The notes under the pieces were generated by a model, which was not told where the DNA came from, ran no database searches, and saw only the letters and a program-made list of their open reading frames with translations. From positions 2,666,001-2,730,000 of the forward strand of contig NZ_CP045118.1 of assembly GCF_009189165.1 (NCBI RefSeq): 64,000 bases of DNA. Direction: 5' to 3'. Of this stretch, positions 1 to 13,999 are shown in pieces. How positions within the stretch are numbered: position 1 is the first letter of the stretch; each line of letters begins with the position of its first letter. This stretch comes from Pseudomonas sp. SCB32. Its GTDB lineage: Bacteria > Pseudomonadota > Gammaproteobacteria > Pseudomonadales > Pseudomonadaceae. The translations under genes were made by a program, and so were the position numbers.

Positions 1-161
1 CCGGCCTGGGGCTGCACATCTCGCACCAGATCGTGACCGAGGTGCTGGGAGGGCGGATGCAGGTGGAGAGCGTGTCGGCCAATGAGGCCGAGGGTGTCGG
101 CAGCGGCACCTGCTTTACGCTGCACCTGCCGTGCAGGGGGCCGGATGCGGGGCCGGGCTAG
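1..161 (+). CDS. Sensor histidine kinase, C-terminal end (partial)
   Basis: The open frame enters at base 3 and ends at a TAG at 159-161, giving 52 residues. It opens with GLGLHISHQIV, the G2-type glycine box of the HATPase_c ATP-binding domain of histidine kinases, and closes with SGTCFTLHLPC, the usual last beta strand of that fold. The kinase probably sits in the inner membrane and phosphorylates a partner response regulator, but sensor, H-box and partner lie outside the window. The tail after the fold is about ten residues, so there is no attached receiver domain. Confidence 0.8.
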   Translation, partial: GLGLHISHQIVTEVLGGRMQVESVSANEAEGVGSGTCFTLHLPCRGPDAGPG

Positions 162-182
162 CGAGCGGAGGAGGCCGACCGC

Positions 183-650
183 ATGACGTGGACCCTGGCC
201 CAGCCGCAGCACGCCAGTTGTGAATGCGGCGCTTGCCGGTTCGAGGTCGCGGCGGTACCGGCCGCCCGATTCGTTTGTCACTGCAGGCTATGCCAGGCCT
301 TCACCGGCAAGGCCTTTTCCGACGTCACCATCCTTCGTGCCAGCGGCGTGGAGGTGATCGGCGCGGAAAACATTGCATTCAGAAAGTATCGGCCGCCCCC
401 GAACATCAGCCGAGGACTCTGCAGGCATTGCGGCAAGCCGGCCATCGAGTTCGGCGGCTTCGGGCCGGTGAAGATCGCCTTCATTCCGAGTTCGAACTTC
501 AGTCGGAAGGATCTTCTGCCGCCCGTGGTAATGCATATCTTCTACCACCGGCGGACATCGGATGCGCTGGATGACCTGCCCAGGTACAGCGGTTATCTGC
601 GCAGTAATCTGGCTGTCGCCAGACTGGTTGTGGCGCTCTTTAAATCTTGA
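183..650 (+). CDS. GFA / CENP-V family zinc-binding protein
   Basis: 155 residues of the GFA (glutathione-dependent formaldehyde-activating enzyme-like) fold. Zinc-ligand cysteines are visible as CECGACRF near residue 13, CHCRLC near residue 32 and CRHCGKPA near residue 80. The family is small, cytosolic and mostly of unknown substrate; only true Gfa proteins are linked to formaldehyde and glutathione, and this one is shorter and diverged. It starts 21 bp after the kinase stop, with GGAGGAGG-like sequence before the ATG, so it may be co-transcribed with the kinase. It is one of three GFA-fold proteins in the window (see 36515-37093 and 60513-60905). Confidence 0.75.
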   Translation: MTWTLAQPQHASCECGACRFEVAAVPAARFVCHCRLCQAFTGKAFSDVTILRASGVEVIGAENIAFRKYRPPPNISRGLCRHCGKPAIEFGGFGPVKIAFIPSSNFSRKDLLPPVVMHIFYHRRTSDALDDLPRYSGYLRSNLAVARLVVALFKS

Positions 651-671
651 TCAGGCACGTCCTTCAAGACT

Positions 672-1274
672 TCAGGTCTGCCGGGCAAACGGGTCCTGGG
701 TCGAGTCGTCGTTCCATACATACTCGGTTTCATGGGCAATTTTCTCGGCAACCTGACGGTTGTAGAGTCTTTCCACGAGCCCAAGCGCCATATCGGTTCC
801 GGCGGAGACGCCCGATGATGTGACGTACTTGCCGTCGATGACCCAGCGTGCGTTGCGCTGCCAATGCACGCCACGGTCCTGGCTTGCGGCGAAGTCGAAG
901 GCCAGCTTGTTGGATGTCGCCCGGCGTCCCGTCAGAATGCCCGCCTTTGCCAGAAGGGCCGAGCCTGTACAGACAGAGGTGGTCCATTGCGTGCCCTTGT
1001 CCTGCTGGCGAAGAAACTCCAGCAGGGGAGGGTTGTTGACCTCGGTCCGCGTGCCCATGACGCCGGGAACCATGAGGATGTCGAATTGTGGTGCGGTAGC
1101 AAACGAATAGGCTGCATTCGTTTCGATGCCTTGCACCGATCTCACGGCTCCCCCGTGCTGGGAAACCATGAACACTTGATAGTCGGGGAGGTCGCCCCAC
1201 ATCTCCACCGGCCCGAAGACATCCAGTGTTTCGAATTCCGGGAACAGCAGTATCCCTATTTTTTTCTTGGCCAT
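672..1274 (-). CDS. DJ-1/PfpI family protein (isonitrile hydratase-like)
   Basis: 200 residues starting at MAKKKIGILLFPEFETLDVFG; an upstream in-frame ATG at 1343 would add 23 residues that do not look like the family. The nucleophile elbow is SVCTGSALLAKAGIL, with the cysteine expected to be catalytic, followed by GRRATSNKLAF, a pattern shared with isonitrile hydratases and the amidase-like domain of GlxA regulators. The acidic residue typical of DJ-1 proteins is in FPEFE. Likely cytosolic. Substrate unknown: isonitrile hydration, glyoxalase-III-like activity or a small-molecule amidase are all possible. It converges on the GFA gene, with only 21 bp between stops. Confidence 0.75.
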   Translation of the reverse strand: MAKKKIGILLFPEFETLDVFGPVEMWGDLPDYQVFMVSQHGGAVRSVQGIETNAAYSFATAPQFDILMVPGVMGTRTEVNNPPLLEFLRQQDKGTQWTTSVCTGSALLAKAGILTGRRATSNKLAFDFAASQDRGVHWQRNARWVIDGKYVTSSGVSAGTDMALGLVERLYNRQVAEKIAHETEYVWNDDSTQDPFARQT

Positions 1275-1367
1275 CGTTGTAATCCTTGATGTTCGTCGGT
1301 TGTCCGTGGGGCTTCCGGATGCCTTGTGGTTTTGCCCGGACACGGGGGACCTGGCGCCCGCTATCCA

Positions 1368-2333
1368 CTAGCGCATTTTGCCGCCGTGGGCTTGCTGGTC
1401 AGCGTGGTAGGACGAACGCACCAGCGGACCGGAGGCGACGTTCCTGAAGCCCATCCTCGCGCCTTCCTCGGCGAACCAGGCGAAGGTGTCCGGGTGGACG
1501 AAGCGCTGCACCGGCAGGTGGTTGCGCGAGGGCTGCAGGTACTGGCCGAGGGTGAGCATGTCGATGTCGTGCTCGCGCATGCGCTGCATGACTTCGATGA
1601 CTTCCTCGTCGGTCTCGCCCAGGCCGAGCATCAGGCCGGACTTGGTCGGTACGTGCGGAACCCTCTGCTTGAACTTCTGCAGCAGGTCCAACGACCACTC
1701 GAAGTCCGAGCCCGGACGCGACGACTTGTACAGGCGCGGCACGGTTTCCAGGTTGTGGTTGAACACATCCGGCGGCTCGGCGGCGGTGATGTCCAGGGCG
1801 ATGTCCATGCGGCCACGGTAGTCCGGGACCAGGGTTTCCAGCTGCACGCCGGAGGACAGCTGGCGGATCTCGCGCAGGCAGTCGGCGAAGTGCTGGGCGC
1901 CGCCGTCACGCAGGTCGTCGCGGTCCACCGAGGTGATCACCACGTACTTCAGGCGCAGGTCGGCGATGGCGATGGCGAGGTTCTTCGGCTCGTCGACGTC
2001 CAGCGGCTTCGGCCGGCCGTGGCCGACGTCGCAGAACGGGCAGCGACGGGTGCAGATGTCACCCATGATCATGAAGGTGGCGGTGCCGCCGGAGAAGCAT
2101 TCGCCCAGGTTCGGGCAGGAGGCTTCCTCGCAGACGCTGTGCAGCTTGTGCTTGCGCAGCAGTTGCTTGATGCGTGCGACCTCCGGGGATGCCGGGATGC
2201 GCACGCGAATCCAGTCGGGCTTCTTCGGCAGTTCCTCGGTGGGGATGATCTTCACCGGAATGCGCGCGACCTTCTCCGCGCCGCGCAGCTTTACGCCGAC
2301 TTCGACCTTGGCGGCCGATTTGATGGAATCCAT
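1368..2333 (-). CDS. lipA: Lipoyl synthase
   Basis: 321 residues, the normal LipA length. It inserts two sulfurs into an octanoyl group on lipoyl-dependent proteins. Both iron-sulfur clusters are visible: the auxiliary cluster ligands C68, C73 and C79 ([12 protein letters not shown]) and the radical-SAM ligands C94, C98 and C101 (CTRRCPFC). The C-terminal RSSYHAD supplies the conserved serine ligand of the auxiliary cluster. An AGAGGA ribosome site lies 7 bases before the ATG. It is the last gene of the glycine operon, which makes sense because GcvH needs lipoate. Pseudomonads normally have a housekeeping lipB-lipA elsewhere, so this may be a second, dedicated copy (inference). A REP pair separates it from gcvT. 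Confidence 0.95.
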   Translation of the reverse strand: MDSIKSAAKVEVGVKLRGAEKVARIPVKIIPTEELPKKPDWIRVRIPASPEVARIKQLLRKHKLHSVCEEASCPNLGECFSGGTATFMIMGDICTRRCPFCDVGHGRPKPLDVDEPKNLAIAIADLRLKYVVITSVDRDDLRDGGAQHFADCLREIRQLSSGVQLETLVPDYRGRMDIALDITAAEPPDVFNHNLETVPRLYKSSRPGSDFEWSLDLLQKFKQRVPHVPTKSGLMLGLGETDEEVIEVMQRMREHDIDMLTLGQYLQPSRNHLPVQRFVHPDTFAWFAEEGARMGFRNVASGPLVRSSYHADQQAHGGKMR

Positions 2334-2364
2334 GGTTTGTCCTCTTGTTGGCGTGGCTGTTTTT

Positions 2365-2439
2365 GGGTCCCCGCGTTCGCGGGGATGACGTGTACGGGGC
2401 AGGACGTAACACCGTCACTCCCGCGAACGCGGGAGCCCA
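2365..2439. repeat. Inverted REP pair between gcvT and lipA
   Basis: Two palindromic units face each other: CCCCGCG-TT-CGCGGGG followed by ATGACG (2365-2390), and CGTCACTCCCGCG-AA-CGCGGGAG (2413-2439). The shared GTCATYCCCGCG stem is typical of Pseudomonas REP elements arranged as an inverted doublet. A near copy of both units lies between sdaA and glyA. They sit inside a transcribed operon and could act as RNA hairpins that stabilise or partly terminate the message. Confidence 0.85.
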
Positions 2440-2462
2440 GAAGACAGTCGCCAGATGACGTC

Positions 2463-3584
2463 TCAGCCGCGGTAGTAGCGCTGCGGCACGAATGGGGTGC
2501 GCGCCACCCGCATGGGCACGCGCTTGCCACGCACCACCGCCCAGACTTCGGTGTCCACGGCGCTGTATTCGGTGGGCAGGTAGCCCAGGGCAACCGGCGC
2601 GCCCAGGCTGGGGCCGAAACCGCCGCTGCACACCTGGCCGATCACCTGGCCGTCGGCATCCACCAGTTCCGCGCCTTCGCGTACCGGCATGCGCTCCTGG
2701 GCGAGCAGGCCGACGCGCTTGCGCGCCACGCCTTCGGCCTGTTGCGCCAGCACCCGCTCGGCGCCGGGGAAGCCGCCGGCACGGGCGCCACCGGCGCGGC
2801 GGTCCTTGGAGATCGCCCAGGCCAGCGAGGCTTCGATGGGCGTGGTCTGGGTGTTCATGTCGTGGCCGTAGAGGCACAGGCCGGCTTCCAGGCGCAGCGA
2901 ATCGCGCGCGCCCAGGCCGATGGGCTGAACTTCCGGCTCGGCCAGCAGGGCGCGGGCCAGGGCCTCGGCTTTCTCGACGGGCACCGAAATCTCGAAGCCG
3001 TCTTCGCCGGTGTAGCCCGAGCGGCTGACGTAGCACTCCACCCCCAGCAGCGTCAGGTGGGTGAACTGCATGAAGGTCATCTGTGCCACCTGCGGCGCCA
3101 GGCGGGTCAGCACCGTCACCGCCGCCGGGCCTTGCAGGGCGAGCAGGGCGCGTTCCTCGAACAGCGGCTGGATCTCGCAGCGCTCGCCCAGGTGCTTGCG
3201 CAGGTGCGCCAGGTCCTGCTGCTTGCAGGCGGCGTTGACCACCAGGAACAGGTGGTCGCCGGCATTGGCGACCATCAGGTCGTCGAGGATGCCGCCTTCG
3301 GCATCGGTGAACAGCGCGTAGCGTTGCAGGCCCACGGGCAGGCCGACGATATCGACCGGCACCAGGCTCTCCAGGGCGAGGGCGGCGCCTTCGCCACGGA
3401 GGATGATCTGGCCCATGTGCGAGACGTCGAACAGGCCGGCCTGCTCACGGGTGTGCAGGTGCTCCTTGAGCACGCCGAGGGGGTACTGCACCGGCATGTC
3501 GTAGCCGGCGAAGGGCACCATGCGGGCGCCCAGTTCGAGGTGCAGGGCGTGCAGCGGGGTTTGCGCGAGGGTTTCAGTGGTCAT
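2463..3584 (-). CDS. gcvT: Glycine cleavage system T protein (aminomethyltransferase)
   Basis: 373 residues, the normal GcvT length. It releases ammonia from the aminomethyl-lipoyl arm of GcvH and passes the carbon to tetrahydrofolate. The start [20 protein letters not shown] is supported by AGGAG 8 bases upstream; the open frame extends further but the extra part is not GcvT-like. Family landmarks include [37 protein letters not shown] and [20 protein letters not shown], where the aspartate of [12 protein letters not shown] is the usual folate/catalytic residue. It follows sdaA by 50 bp. Likely the equivalent of P. aeruginosa gcvT2. Confidence 0.95.
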   Translation of the reverse strand: MTTETLAQTPLHALHLELGARMVPFAGYDMPVQYPLGVLKEHLHTREQAGLFDVSHMGQIILRGEGAALALESLVPVDIVGLPVGLQRYALFTDAEGGILDDLMVANAGDHLFLVVNAACKQQDLAHLRKHLGERCEIQPLFEERALLALQGPAAVTVLTRLAPQVAQMTFMQFTHLTLLGVECYVSRSGYTGEDGFEISVPVEKAEALARALLAEPEVQPIGLGARDSLRLEAGLCLYGHDMNTQTTPIEASLAWAISKDRRAGGARAGGFPGAERVLAQQAEGVARKRVGLLAQERMPVREGAELVDADGQVIGQVCSGGFGPSLGAPVALGYLPTEYSAVDTEVWAVVRGKRVPMRVARTPFVPQRYYRG

Positions 3585-3634
3585 GCCGTGCTCCTGTGAA
3601 TGTCGGGTAGGGGCTATCAGGGCGTGGGGCCGGG

Positions 3635-5011
<1,377 letters not shown>

Positions 5012-5050
5012 GAGGAGGCTCCAGAAGTCTCGGATTGCGATGTTCTATCT

Positions 5051-5225
5051 GTAGGAGCAACTGTCTTTTGGGCTCCCGCGTTTGCGGGAGTGACGGGGTG
5101 CGATTCGCGTTCCTCTGCGTCATCCCCGCGAACGCGGGGACCTAGAAAACAATGTGCAAGCGGGCCGCGCCCGCGAATGACCGGCAACGCCGGACTACGG
5201 ATCGCGGGCATGGCCCGCTCCTACA
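5051..5225. repeat. Cluster of REP-type palindromes between sdaA and glyA
   Basis: The 219-bp gap holds an inverted pair much like the one at 2365-2439: GGCTCCCGCG-TT-TGCGGGAG at about 5070-5090 and GTCATCCCCGCG-AA-CGCGGGG at about 5119-5140. A second repeat type follows, a GCGGGC-rich hairpin flanked by GTAGGAGC (from 5051) and GCTCCTAC (to 5224). The segment 5202-5225 is the exact reverse complement of 59275-59298 near the ghrA-like gene, and both copies have AGAAAACAATGT nearby. These are dispersed repeats, not coding sequence. Confidence 0.85.
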
Positions 5226-5230
5226 AAATC

Positions 5231-6484
<1,254 letters not shown>

Positions 6485-6548
6485 GGATGAATCCTCACGA
6501 ATGTCGGGTGGGGCGCGGCCCGGCGTTGGCCGGACCGCGCCAGCGGCT

Positions 6549-9422
<2,874 letters not shown>

Positions 9423-9432
9423 GGTGGATTCC

Positions 9433-9804
9433 TCAGGCGCTGATCAGTTGCTGGTAGGCGGCTTCGTCGAGCAGCGCGGAGAACTGGTCGGCGTCGCTGG
9501 GGCGCATGCGGAAGAACCAGCCGCCGTTCTGCGCGTCCTCGTTGACCAACTCCGGAGAGCTTTCGAGGGTGGTGTTCACTTCGACCACTTCGCCGTCCAG
9601 CGGCATGAGGATGTTGCTGGCCGCCTTCACCGACTCCACGGTCGATACTTCGTGGCCGGCGCCGTAGGTGCCCGGCTCGGGCAGTTGCACGAAGACCACG
9701 TCGCCGAGGGCTTCCTGGGCATGGTGGGTGATGCCGACGGTGATCAGGCCATCGGCATCCAGACGCAGCCATTCGTGTTCGACGGTAAAGCGCACTTGGC
9801 TCAT
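9433..9804 (-). CDS. gcvH: Glycine cleavage system H protein
   Basis: 123 residues, slightly shorter than the usual 125-130. It is the lipoyl carrier that shuttles the aminomethyl group between P, T and L proteins. The lipoylation site is K60 in [10 protein letters not shown], followed by [14 protein letters not shown] and the GGWFFRM segment of the family. An AGGAG-type site precedes the ATG. It is the first gene of the operon, directly below a sigma-54 promoter at 9895-9910. No gcvL (dihydrolipoyl dehydrogenase) lies in the operon, so the L protein must be supplied from elsewhere, as is normal. Confidence 0.96.
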   Translation of the reverse strand: MSQVRFTVEHEWLRLDADGLITVGITHHAQEALGDVVFVQLPEPGTYGAGHEVSTVESVKAASNILMPLDGEVVEVNTTLESSPELVNEDAQNGGWFFRMRPSDADQFSALLDEAAYQQLISA

Positions 9805-9894
9805 GGGAACTCCTCGGGGTCAGACTCGCCGCTTCTTCGGGCAGGCGATTGGGGTTGGCTCGTGTCGGGTTACGAGCGGTGTCGAGGAGGAGAG

Positions 9895-9910
9895 AGCAAG
9901 GTGGATGCCA
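9895..9910 (-). promoter_or_regulatory. Sigma-54 (-24/-12) promoter of the glycine operon
   Basis: On the minus strand the sequence reads TGGCATCCACCTTGCT. This matches the RpoN consensus TGGCAC-N5-TTGCW at all key bases, with GG and GC at the correct spacing. It predicts a transcription start near 9883 and a leader of about 80 nucleotides before gcvH at 9804. Sigma-54 promoters need an AAA+ activator, and one with a sigma-54 contact loop is encoded next door (10133-11650). Confidence 0.85.
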
Positions 9911-9929
9911 GTTTTATTTTTTACATATA

Positions 9930-9942
9930 AATCAATTGGTTA
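9930..9942 (+). promoter_or_regulatory. IHF-type binding site in the glycine operon promoter
   Basis: AATCAATTGGTTA fits the IHF consensus WATCAA-N4-TTR exactly. It sits in an A/T-rich island (about 9911-9965) that stands out against the GC-rich surroundings, between the sigma-54 promoter and the upstream palindromes. IHF bending there would bring an enhancer-bound activator to the promoter. Function is inferred from sequence and position. Confidence 0.65.
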
Positions 9943-9970
9943 TGATTTATATGGAAGATTTTTGGTGATG

Positions 9971-9996
9971 CATGTGTATTGAATTCAATACACATG
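9971..9996. promoter_or_regulatory. Operator 1: perfect 26-bp palindrome (GcsR-type site)
   Basis: Bases 9971-9996 form a perfect palindrome with half site CATGTGTATTGAA. The 18-bp core at 9975-9992 is TGTATTG-AATT-CAATACA, the TGTA-N10-TACA layout of TyrR-family operators. As I recall, the P. aeruginosa GcsR sites are also 18 bp with TGTAACG-N4-CGTTCCG, so the geometry matches although the bases between differ. Its centre is about 75-90 bp upstream of the sigma-54 promoter, a normal enhancer distance. Confidence 0.75.
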
Positions 9997-10056
9997 ACCC
10001 TGATCGGTCGGCAGCGGCCTGTGGTCAGGCCGCGCAGGGCTAGGCGGGGAGCTGTC

Positions 10057-10093
10057 TGTATTGAAATATGTACGATGTATTTAATTCAATACG
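10057..10093. promoter_or_regulatory. Operators 2 and 3: tandem TyrR/GcsR-type sites
   Basis: Site 2 (10057-10074) reads TGTATTG-AAAT-ATGTACG, with a perfect left arm and a weak right arm. Site 3 (10076-10093) reads TGTATTT-AATT-CAATACG, close to the palindrome at 9975-9992. They start 19 bp apart, so proteins bound there would lie nearly two helical turns apart on the same face. Together with operator 1 this gives three sites, the number I recall for GcsR in P. aeruginosa. They lie just after the regulator's stop codon. Confidence 0.65.
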
Positions 10094-10132
10094 ATTGTCT
10101 GGAAGGTCCGTCCTTGAGCGCTTCCGCTGCGG

Positions 10133-11650
10133 TCAGGCCTTGCCGGGAATGCCGTACTTGCGCAGGCGGGTGGCGATGGCGCTGTGCGAGGTGCTCAGGC
10201 GCACGGCCAGTTGCCGGGTGGAGGGGTAGCTGCCGTAGAGGCGGCTGAGCAGGTCCTTCTCGAAGCCTTCGACGGCTTCTTCCAGGCTGCCGATCTCGCC
10301 GCTGGCCAGGGGCGCCACGGCGGTGGCGATGTCCAGGTCGTGGATTTCCACCAGCGTGCCCTCGCACACGGCGGCGGCGCGGAAGATCACGTTCTGTAGC
10401 TGGCGCACGTTGCCCGGCCAGCGGTTGCCGAGCAGCGCGGGGAAGGCGCTGGCGGCCAGTCGGCAGGGCGGGCGCTGGATCTGCGTGCAGGCGTGCTGCA
10501 TGAAGTGCCGGGCCAGTTGCAGGATGTCCTGGCCGCGCTCGCGCAGCGGCGGCACTTCCAGGTTGAGCACGTTGAGGCGGTAGAACAGGTCTTCGCGGAA
10601 GCTGCCTTCGCCGACCATCTTCTCCAGGTCGCGGTGGGTGGCGCTGAGGATGCGCACGTCGACCTTCACCTCGCGGTCGCCGCCGATGCGGCGGAAGCAG
10701 CCGTCGCTGAGAAAACGCAGCAGCTTGGCCTGCAGGTAGGGCGACATCTCGCCGATCTCGTCGAGGAACACCGTGCCCTGGTGGGCCAGTTCCAGCAGGC
10801 CGGGCTTGCCGCCGCGCTGGGCGCCGGTGAAGGAGCCGGGGGCGTAGCCGAACAGTTCGCTCTCGGCGAGGCTTTCCGGCAGCGCGGCGCAGTTCAGCGC
10901 GAGGAAGGGCTGGGCGCTGCGCGCGCTGGCGGCGTGGCAGGCGCGGGCCACCAGTTCCTTGCCGGTGCCGGTCTCGCCGTGGATCAGCAGCGGCGCGTCC
11001 AGCGCGGCCACCCGCATGGCGCGGGCCTTGAGTGCGCGCACCGGCTGCGAGTCGCCGATCAGCGCGTCGAAGCCTTCGGCGTGGTCGTGGTGCAGTGCGG
11101 CCAGGCGGCCGCCGATGCGGTTCGGCGGATAGAGGGTGAGCAGGGCGCCGGTCAGGTTGTCGTTCTCGTGGATCGGCGTGGCATCGAGCAGCAGCGCCTG
11201 GCCGCGCAGGGTGACTTCGCCCAGCGGTACGCGGAATCCCTGTTCCACCAGGGTGGCGGCCAGCGCCGGGTCGTCGAACAGCTCGGACAGCAGGCGGCCC
11301 TCCGGCGGCTGCTCGCAGAACTGCAACAGCGCAGGGTTGGCCAGCAGCACGCGGCCTTCGGTGTCGACCGCCAGCACCGGGTCGCTCATCGCCGCCAGCA
11401 GGGCGTCCAGCTGCAGGCTGCGGCGTTGGCCGGGGAGGATGTCGACCACGGTCACCGCTTCCACGCCGCGCACCTGCAACAGTGCCCCGCGCAGTTCGTC
11501 GAGCACCGTGAAGCTCAGTGCCGGGGCGTCGATGTAGACGTTCGGCGGCACCATCTCGACGGCATCGAGGTTGAGGTTGCGGCCGACCAGCAGGGCCAGG
11601 ACTTCCTGGGTGATGCCGACGCGGTCGATGAAGCTGACGTGGATGCGCAT
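10133..11650 (-). CDS. gcsR: Sigma-54-dependent TyrR-family activator (GcsR-like)
   Basis: 505 residues. An N-terminal ACT domain (MRIHVSFIDRVGITQEVLAL) probably binds an amino acid, likely glycine. A PAS-like segment (PVLAVDTEGRVLLANPALLQ) follows at about 90-190. The AAA+ domain has Walker A GETGTGKE, the sigma-54 contact loop GSFTGA and Walker B GTVFLDEIGE. A Fis-like helix-turn-helix ends the protein (STRQLAVRLSTSHSAIATRL). It has the contact loop that E. coli TyrR lacks, so it should activate RpoN promoters such as 9895-9910. AGGA lies 7 bases before the ATG. Identification with P. aeruginosa GcsR rests on architecture and the adjacent gcv operon. A LysR gene precedes it by 36 bp on the same strand. 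Confidence 0.88.
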   Translation of the reverse strand: MRIHVSFIDRVGITQEVLALLVGRNLNLDAVEMVPPNVYIDAPALSFTVLDELRGALLQVRGVEAVTVVDILPGQRRSLQLDALLAAMSDPVLAVDTEGRVLLANPALLQFCEQPPEGRLLSELFDDPALAATLVEQGFRVPLGEVTLRGQALLLDATPIHENDNLTGALLTLYPPNRIGGRLAALHHDHAEGFDALIGDSQPVRALKARAMRVAALDAPLLIHGETGTGKELVARACHAASARSAQPFLALNCAALPESLAESELFGYAPGSFTGAQRGGKPGLLELAHQGTVFLDEIGEMSPYLQAKLLRFLSDGCFRRIGGDREVKVDVRILSATHRDLEKMVGEGSFREDLFYRLNVLNLEVPPLRERGQDILQLARHFMQHACTQIQRPPCRLAASAFPALLGNRWPGNVRQLQNVIFRAAAVCEGTLVEIHDLDIATAVAPLASGEIGSLEEAVEGFEKDLLSRLYGSYPSTRQLAVRLSTSHSAIATRLRKYGIPGKA

Positions 11651-11686
11651 GGAGGGTCCTGCGAAAAGGCTGAATCGGGTGTGGGG

Positions 11687-12601
11687 TCAGGCGTGGCCGG
11701 GCTGGCGCGAACAGGCCGCCAGGTCTTCGAGGAACGCCCGCAGGATCGGCGGCGGCGCCACGCCACGTCGGGTGATGGCGTCGAACGGCGACATCAGGTT
11801 CAGCGCGCTGGCGCCCAGGCGGCGCATCTCGCCGGTCTTCACCCACTGCTCGGCGAAGTGTGCCGGAAGGAAGCCGATGTAGGCACCCGAAATGATCAGG
11901 ATCGCCGCCGCCTCGATGTTCTCGACGGTGGCCGCCGCCTTGCTCACGCCCAGCTGTTCCAGATCGTACTGCTGCATGTAGCCGCGCGCGACGATGCGGC
12001 TGCTGCGGACTTCCTCGAGCAGGCGGCCGTTCTGCGCCTGGCTGGCGAACAGCGGATGGCGGCGGCCGCAGTACAGGCCCAGGGCCTCCTGGTAGAGCGG
12101 CAGGTAGGACAGCCCCGCGACACGCAGCGGGAAGTGCCCGATGGCCAGGTGCAGGCGACCGTCCAGCACGCGCTCTTCCAGCTCGGCCGGCGCACCGATG
12201 TAGACGTTCAGGTGAGCGTCGTGGCCGCGCGAGACGAAGCGCTGGGTGGTGCGCGGCAGGGGCGAGTCGGGGTCGGTCAGGGTGGAGTCGATGATGCCCA
12301 GGTTGAGCATGCCGCTGATGTGCTGCTTGAGCACGTCGGTGTCCATGCAGAAGCTTTCTACCGCGCCCAGCAGGCGCTGGGTGGCCTCGTGGATGGCGAC
12401 GCCCTGCTCGGTGAGGCGGAAGCCGCTGCGCCCGCGCTGGCAGAGCTTGACCCCCAGGCGCGTCTCCAGGTGCGTCATCTGTTCGCTGATGGTCGACTGG
12501 CCGGTGTTGAGCGCGGCCTGGGCGGCGGAGAAGCCGCCACAGCGGACGATGGTGGCGAATACCCTGAGGAGTTTCAGATCGACGTCGTGAAGCTGGATCA
12601 C
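11687..12601 (-). CDS. LysR-family transcriptional regulator
   Basis: 304 residues. The winged helix-turn-helix is at residues 8-67 (LKLLRVFATIVRCGGFSAAQ, then STISEQMTHLETRLGVKLCQRG), followed by a periplasmic-binding-like effector domain. It is divergent from the ureohydrolase operon that starts at 12973 and is the obvious candidate regulator for it. It also lies 36 bp upstream of the gcsR-like gene on the same strand, so read-through could link guanidine and glycine regulation. The inducer is unknown. Confidence 0.85.
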   Translation of the reverse strand: MIQLHDVDLKLLRVFATIVRCGGFSAAQAALNTGQSTISEQMTHLETRLGVKLCQRGRSGFRLTEQGVAIHEATQRLLGAVESFCMDTDVLKQHISGMLNLGIIDSTLTDPDSPLPRTTQRFVSRGHDAHLNVYIGAPAELEERVLDGRLHLAIGHFPLRVAGLSYLPLYQEALGLYCGRRHPLFASQAQNGRLLEEVRSSRIVARGYMQQYDLEQLGVSKAAATVENIEAAAILIISGAYIGFLPAHFAEQWVKTGEMRRLGASALNLMSPFDAITRRGVAPPPILRAFLEDLAACSRQPGHA

Positions 12602-12972
12602 CGGGGGTCTCCTGTCCGGCTGCTCACATCGCCTGGGCTGATATGAGCGCGGGATCGAATTGTTTTTTTCAAGTTAAACCGGCGGCGCCGCGAATCGCAA
12701 CGGATACGGTGCTGCAAGAACACTCGCTCGGACTGCGAAGAGCCGATGAGTCGTAGGGTTTGGTCTACCTGGGTGTGGCTGGAAATGGCCGTTCTAGACA
12801 CCTGCGCGGGCGCGCGAAAGCTAGAGAAGGGGAACGGCGGTTACTTCGGCAAGGCCGATGTGAGTATCTGAACTTGCGCATTTTTCTACAGGCCACCCGC
12901 GCCCATAGTCGGTCCAAGGGCGCTCCCCGCGCCCCACCTCCTCAACAGAACAAGAAATGGAGAAGCACGACC
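12602..12972. promoter_or_regulatory. Divergent promoter region, LysR / ureohydrolase operon
   Basis: 371 bp without a convincing gene. It should hold the LysR-type operators and both promoters. A T-rich stretch at about 12660-12675 (ATTGTTTTTTTCAAG) is the most A/T-rich part. I could not fix a T-N11-A box, and I saw neither a guanidine nor a glycine riboswitch pattern. GGAGA lies about 12 bases before the ATG at 12973. Confidence 0.4.
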
Positions 12973-13944
12973 ATGGCAAAGCACGGTTACGAGTCCGGCC
13001 GCCTGAACCTGCCCTTCGTCGGGCACTGCACCTTCGCCAAATCGCCGATCTGCACCGACTGGAACGCCATCGACGCCGACGTGGCCATCCTCGGCGCACC
13101 GAACGACATGGGCACCCAGTGGCGCTCCGGCGCCCGTTTCGGACCGCGCGGCATCCGCGAGGCATCCACGCTATTCTCCTTCGGCCATGCCGGCGCCTAT
13201 GACCACGAAGACGACGCCACCTACCTGACCGAAGACCAGGTGCGCATGGTGGATGTGGGCGATGCTGACATCGTGCACACCGACATGGAGACCAGTAACG
13301 CCAACATCGAATCCGCCGTGCGCCAGATCCTCGCGTCCGGCGCCATGCCGGTGGTGCTGGGCGGCGACCACTCGATCCACGCGCCGGTGATCAAGGCCTT
13401 CGAAGGGCGCGGGCCGATCCACATCGTGCACTTCGACGCGCACCTGGACTTCGTCGACGAGCGCCACGGCGTGCGCTACGGCCACGGTAACCCGCTGCGC
13501 CGCGCCTCGGAGATGGACCACATCGTCGGCATGACCCAGATGGGCATCCGCAACGTGTCCTCGTCCAACCGCGCCGACTACGACGCCGCCCGCGACTCCG
13601 GCTCGCAGATCCTCTCGGTGCGCGACGTACGTCGCCTGGGCTGCGAGGCGGTGGTCGACATGATCCCGCAGGACCGCAACTACTACATCACCATCGACAT
13701 CGACGGCTTCGACCCGTCCATCGCCCCCGGCACCGGCACCCCCAGCCACGGCGGCTTCCAGTACTACGAGGTGCTGGAAATCATCCAGGCGCTGGCCAAG
13801 CGCAGTCACGGCCGCATCATCGGCATGGACCTGGTGGAAGTCGCGCCGGCCTACGACCCCGCCGGCGTCACCTCGATCCTCGCCGCGCAGCTGCTGATGA
13901 ACAGCATCGGCTTCATCTTCCACGCCCGCGCTCGCGCCCGCTGA
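12973..13944 (+). CDS. Ureohydrolase (agmatinase/arginase family), guanidino-acid substrate likely
   Basis: 323 residues starting MAKHGYESGRLNLP. The di-manganese site is complete: H133 in GGDHS, D155, H157 and D159 in FDAHLDF, and D242 and D244 in IDIDGFDP. The enzyme should hydrolyse a guanidino compound to urea plus an amine. Automatic labels would say agmatinase, but the sequence HGVRYGHGNPLRRA near the metal site and the neighbours point elsewhere. Downstream genes are an aldehyde dehydrogenase, an NCS1 permease and a GMC alcohol oxidase, all on the same strand, so the substrate is probably a guanidino acid made from an alcohol via an aldehyde. Guanidinoacetate, 3-guanidinopropionate and 4-guanidinobutyrate are candidates. 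A direct guanidine or biguanide hydrolase is an alternative. Confidence 0.8.
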   Translation: MAKHGYESGRLNLPFVGHCTFAKSPICTDWNAIDADVAILGAPNDMGTQWRSGARFGPRGIREASTLFSFGHAGAYDHEDDATYLTEDQVRMVDVGDADIVHTDMETSNANIESAVRQILASGAMPVVLGGDHSIHAPVIKAFEGRGPIHIVHFDAHLDFVDERHGVRYGHGNPLRRASEMDHIVGMTQMGIRNVSSSNRADYDAARDSGSQILSVRDVRRLGCEAVVDMIPQDRNYYITIDIDGFDPSIAPGTGTPSHGGFQYYEVLEIIQALAKRSHGRIIGMDLVEVAPAYDPAGVTSILAAQLLMNSIGFIFHARARAR

Positions 13945-13999
13945 GCCCGGCAACCGTCATGCAAGCGGCGGGCGTCCCGGCCCGCCCCGTTACGAGGAC

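Noticed and set aside
1326..3599. A 757-codon plus-strand open frame opposite lipA, gcvT and upstream
   Set aside because: It is antisense to clear lipA and gcvT genes, is made of A/G/Q/H/V-rich low-information sequence and reflects GC-rich codon bias only.
9805..9894. Glycine riboswitch in the gcvH leader
   Set aside because: The leader of about 80 nt is too short and shows none of the conserved glycine-aptamer segments; control by the sigma-54 activator explains it.
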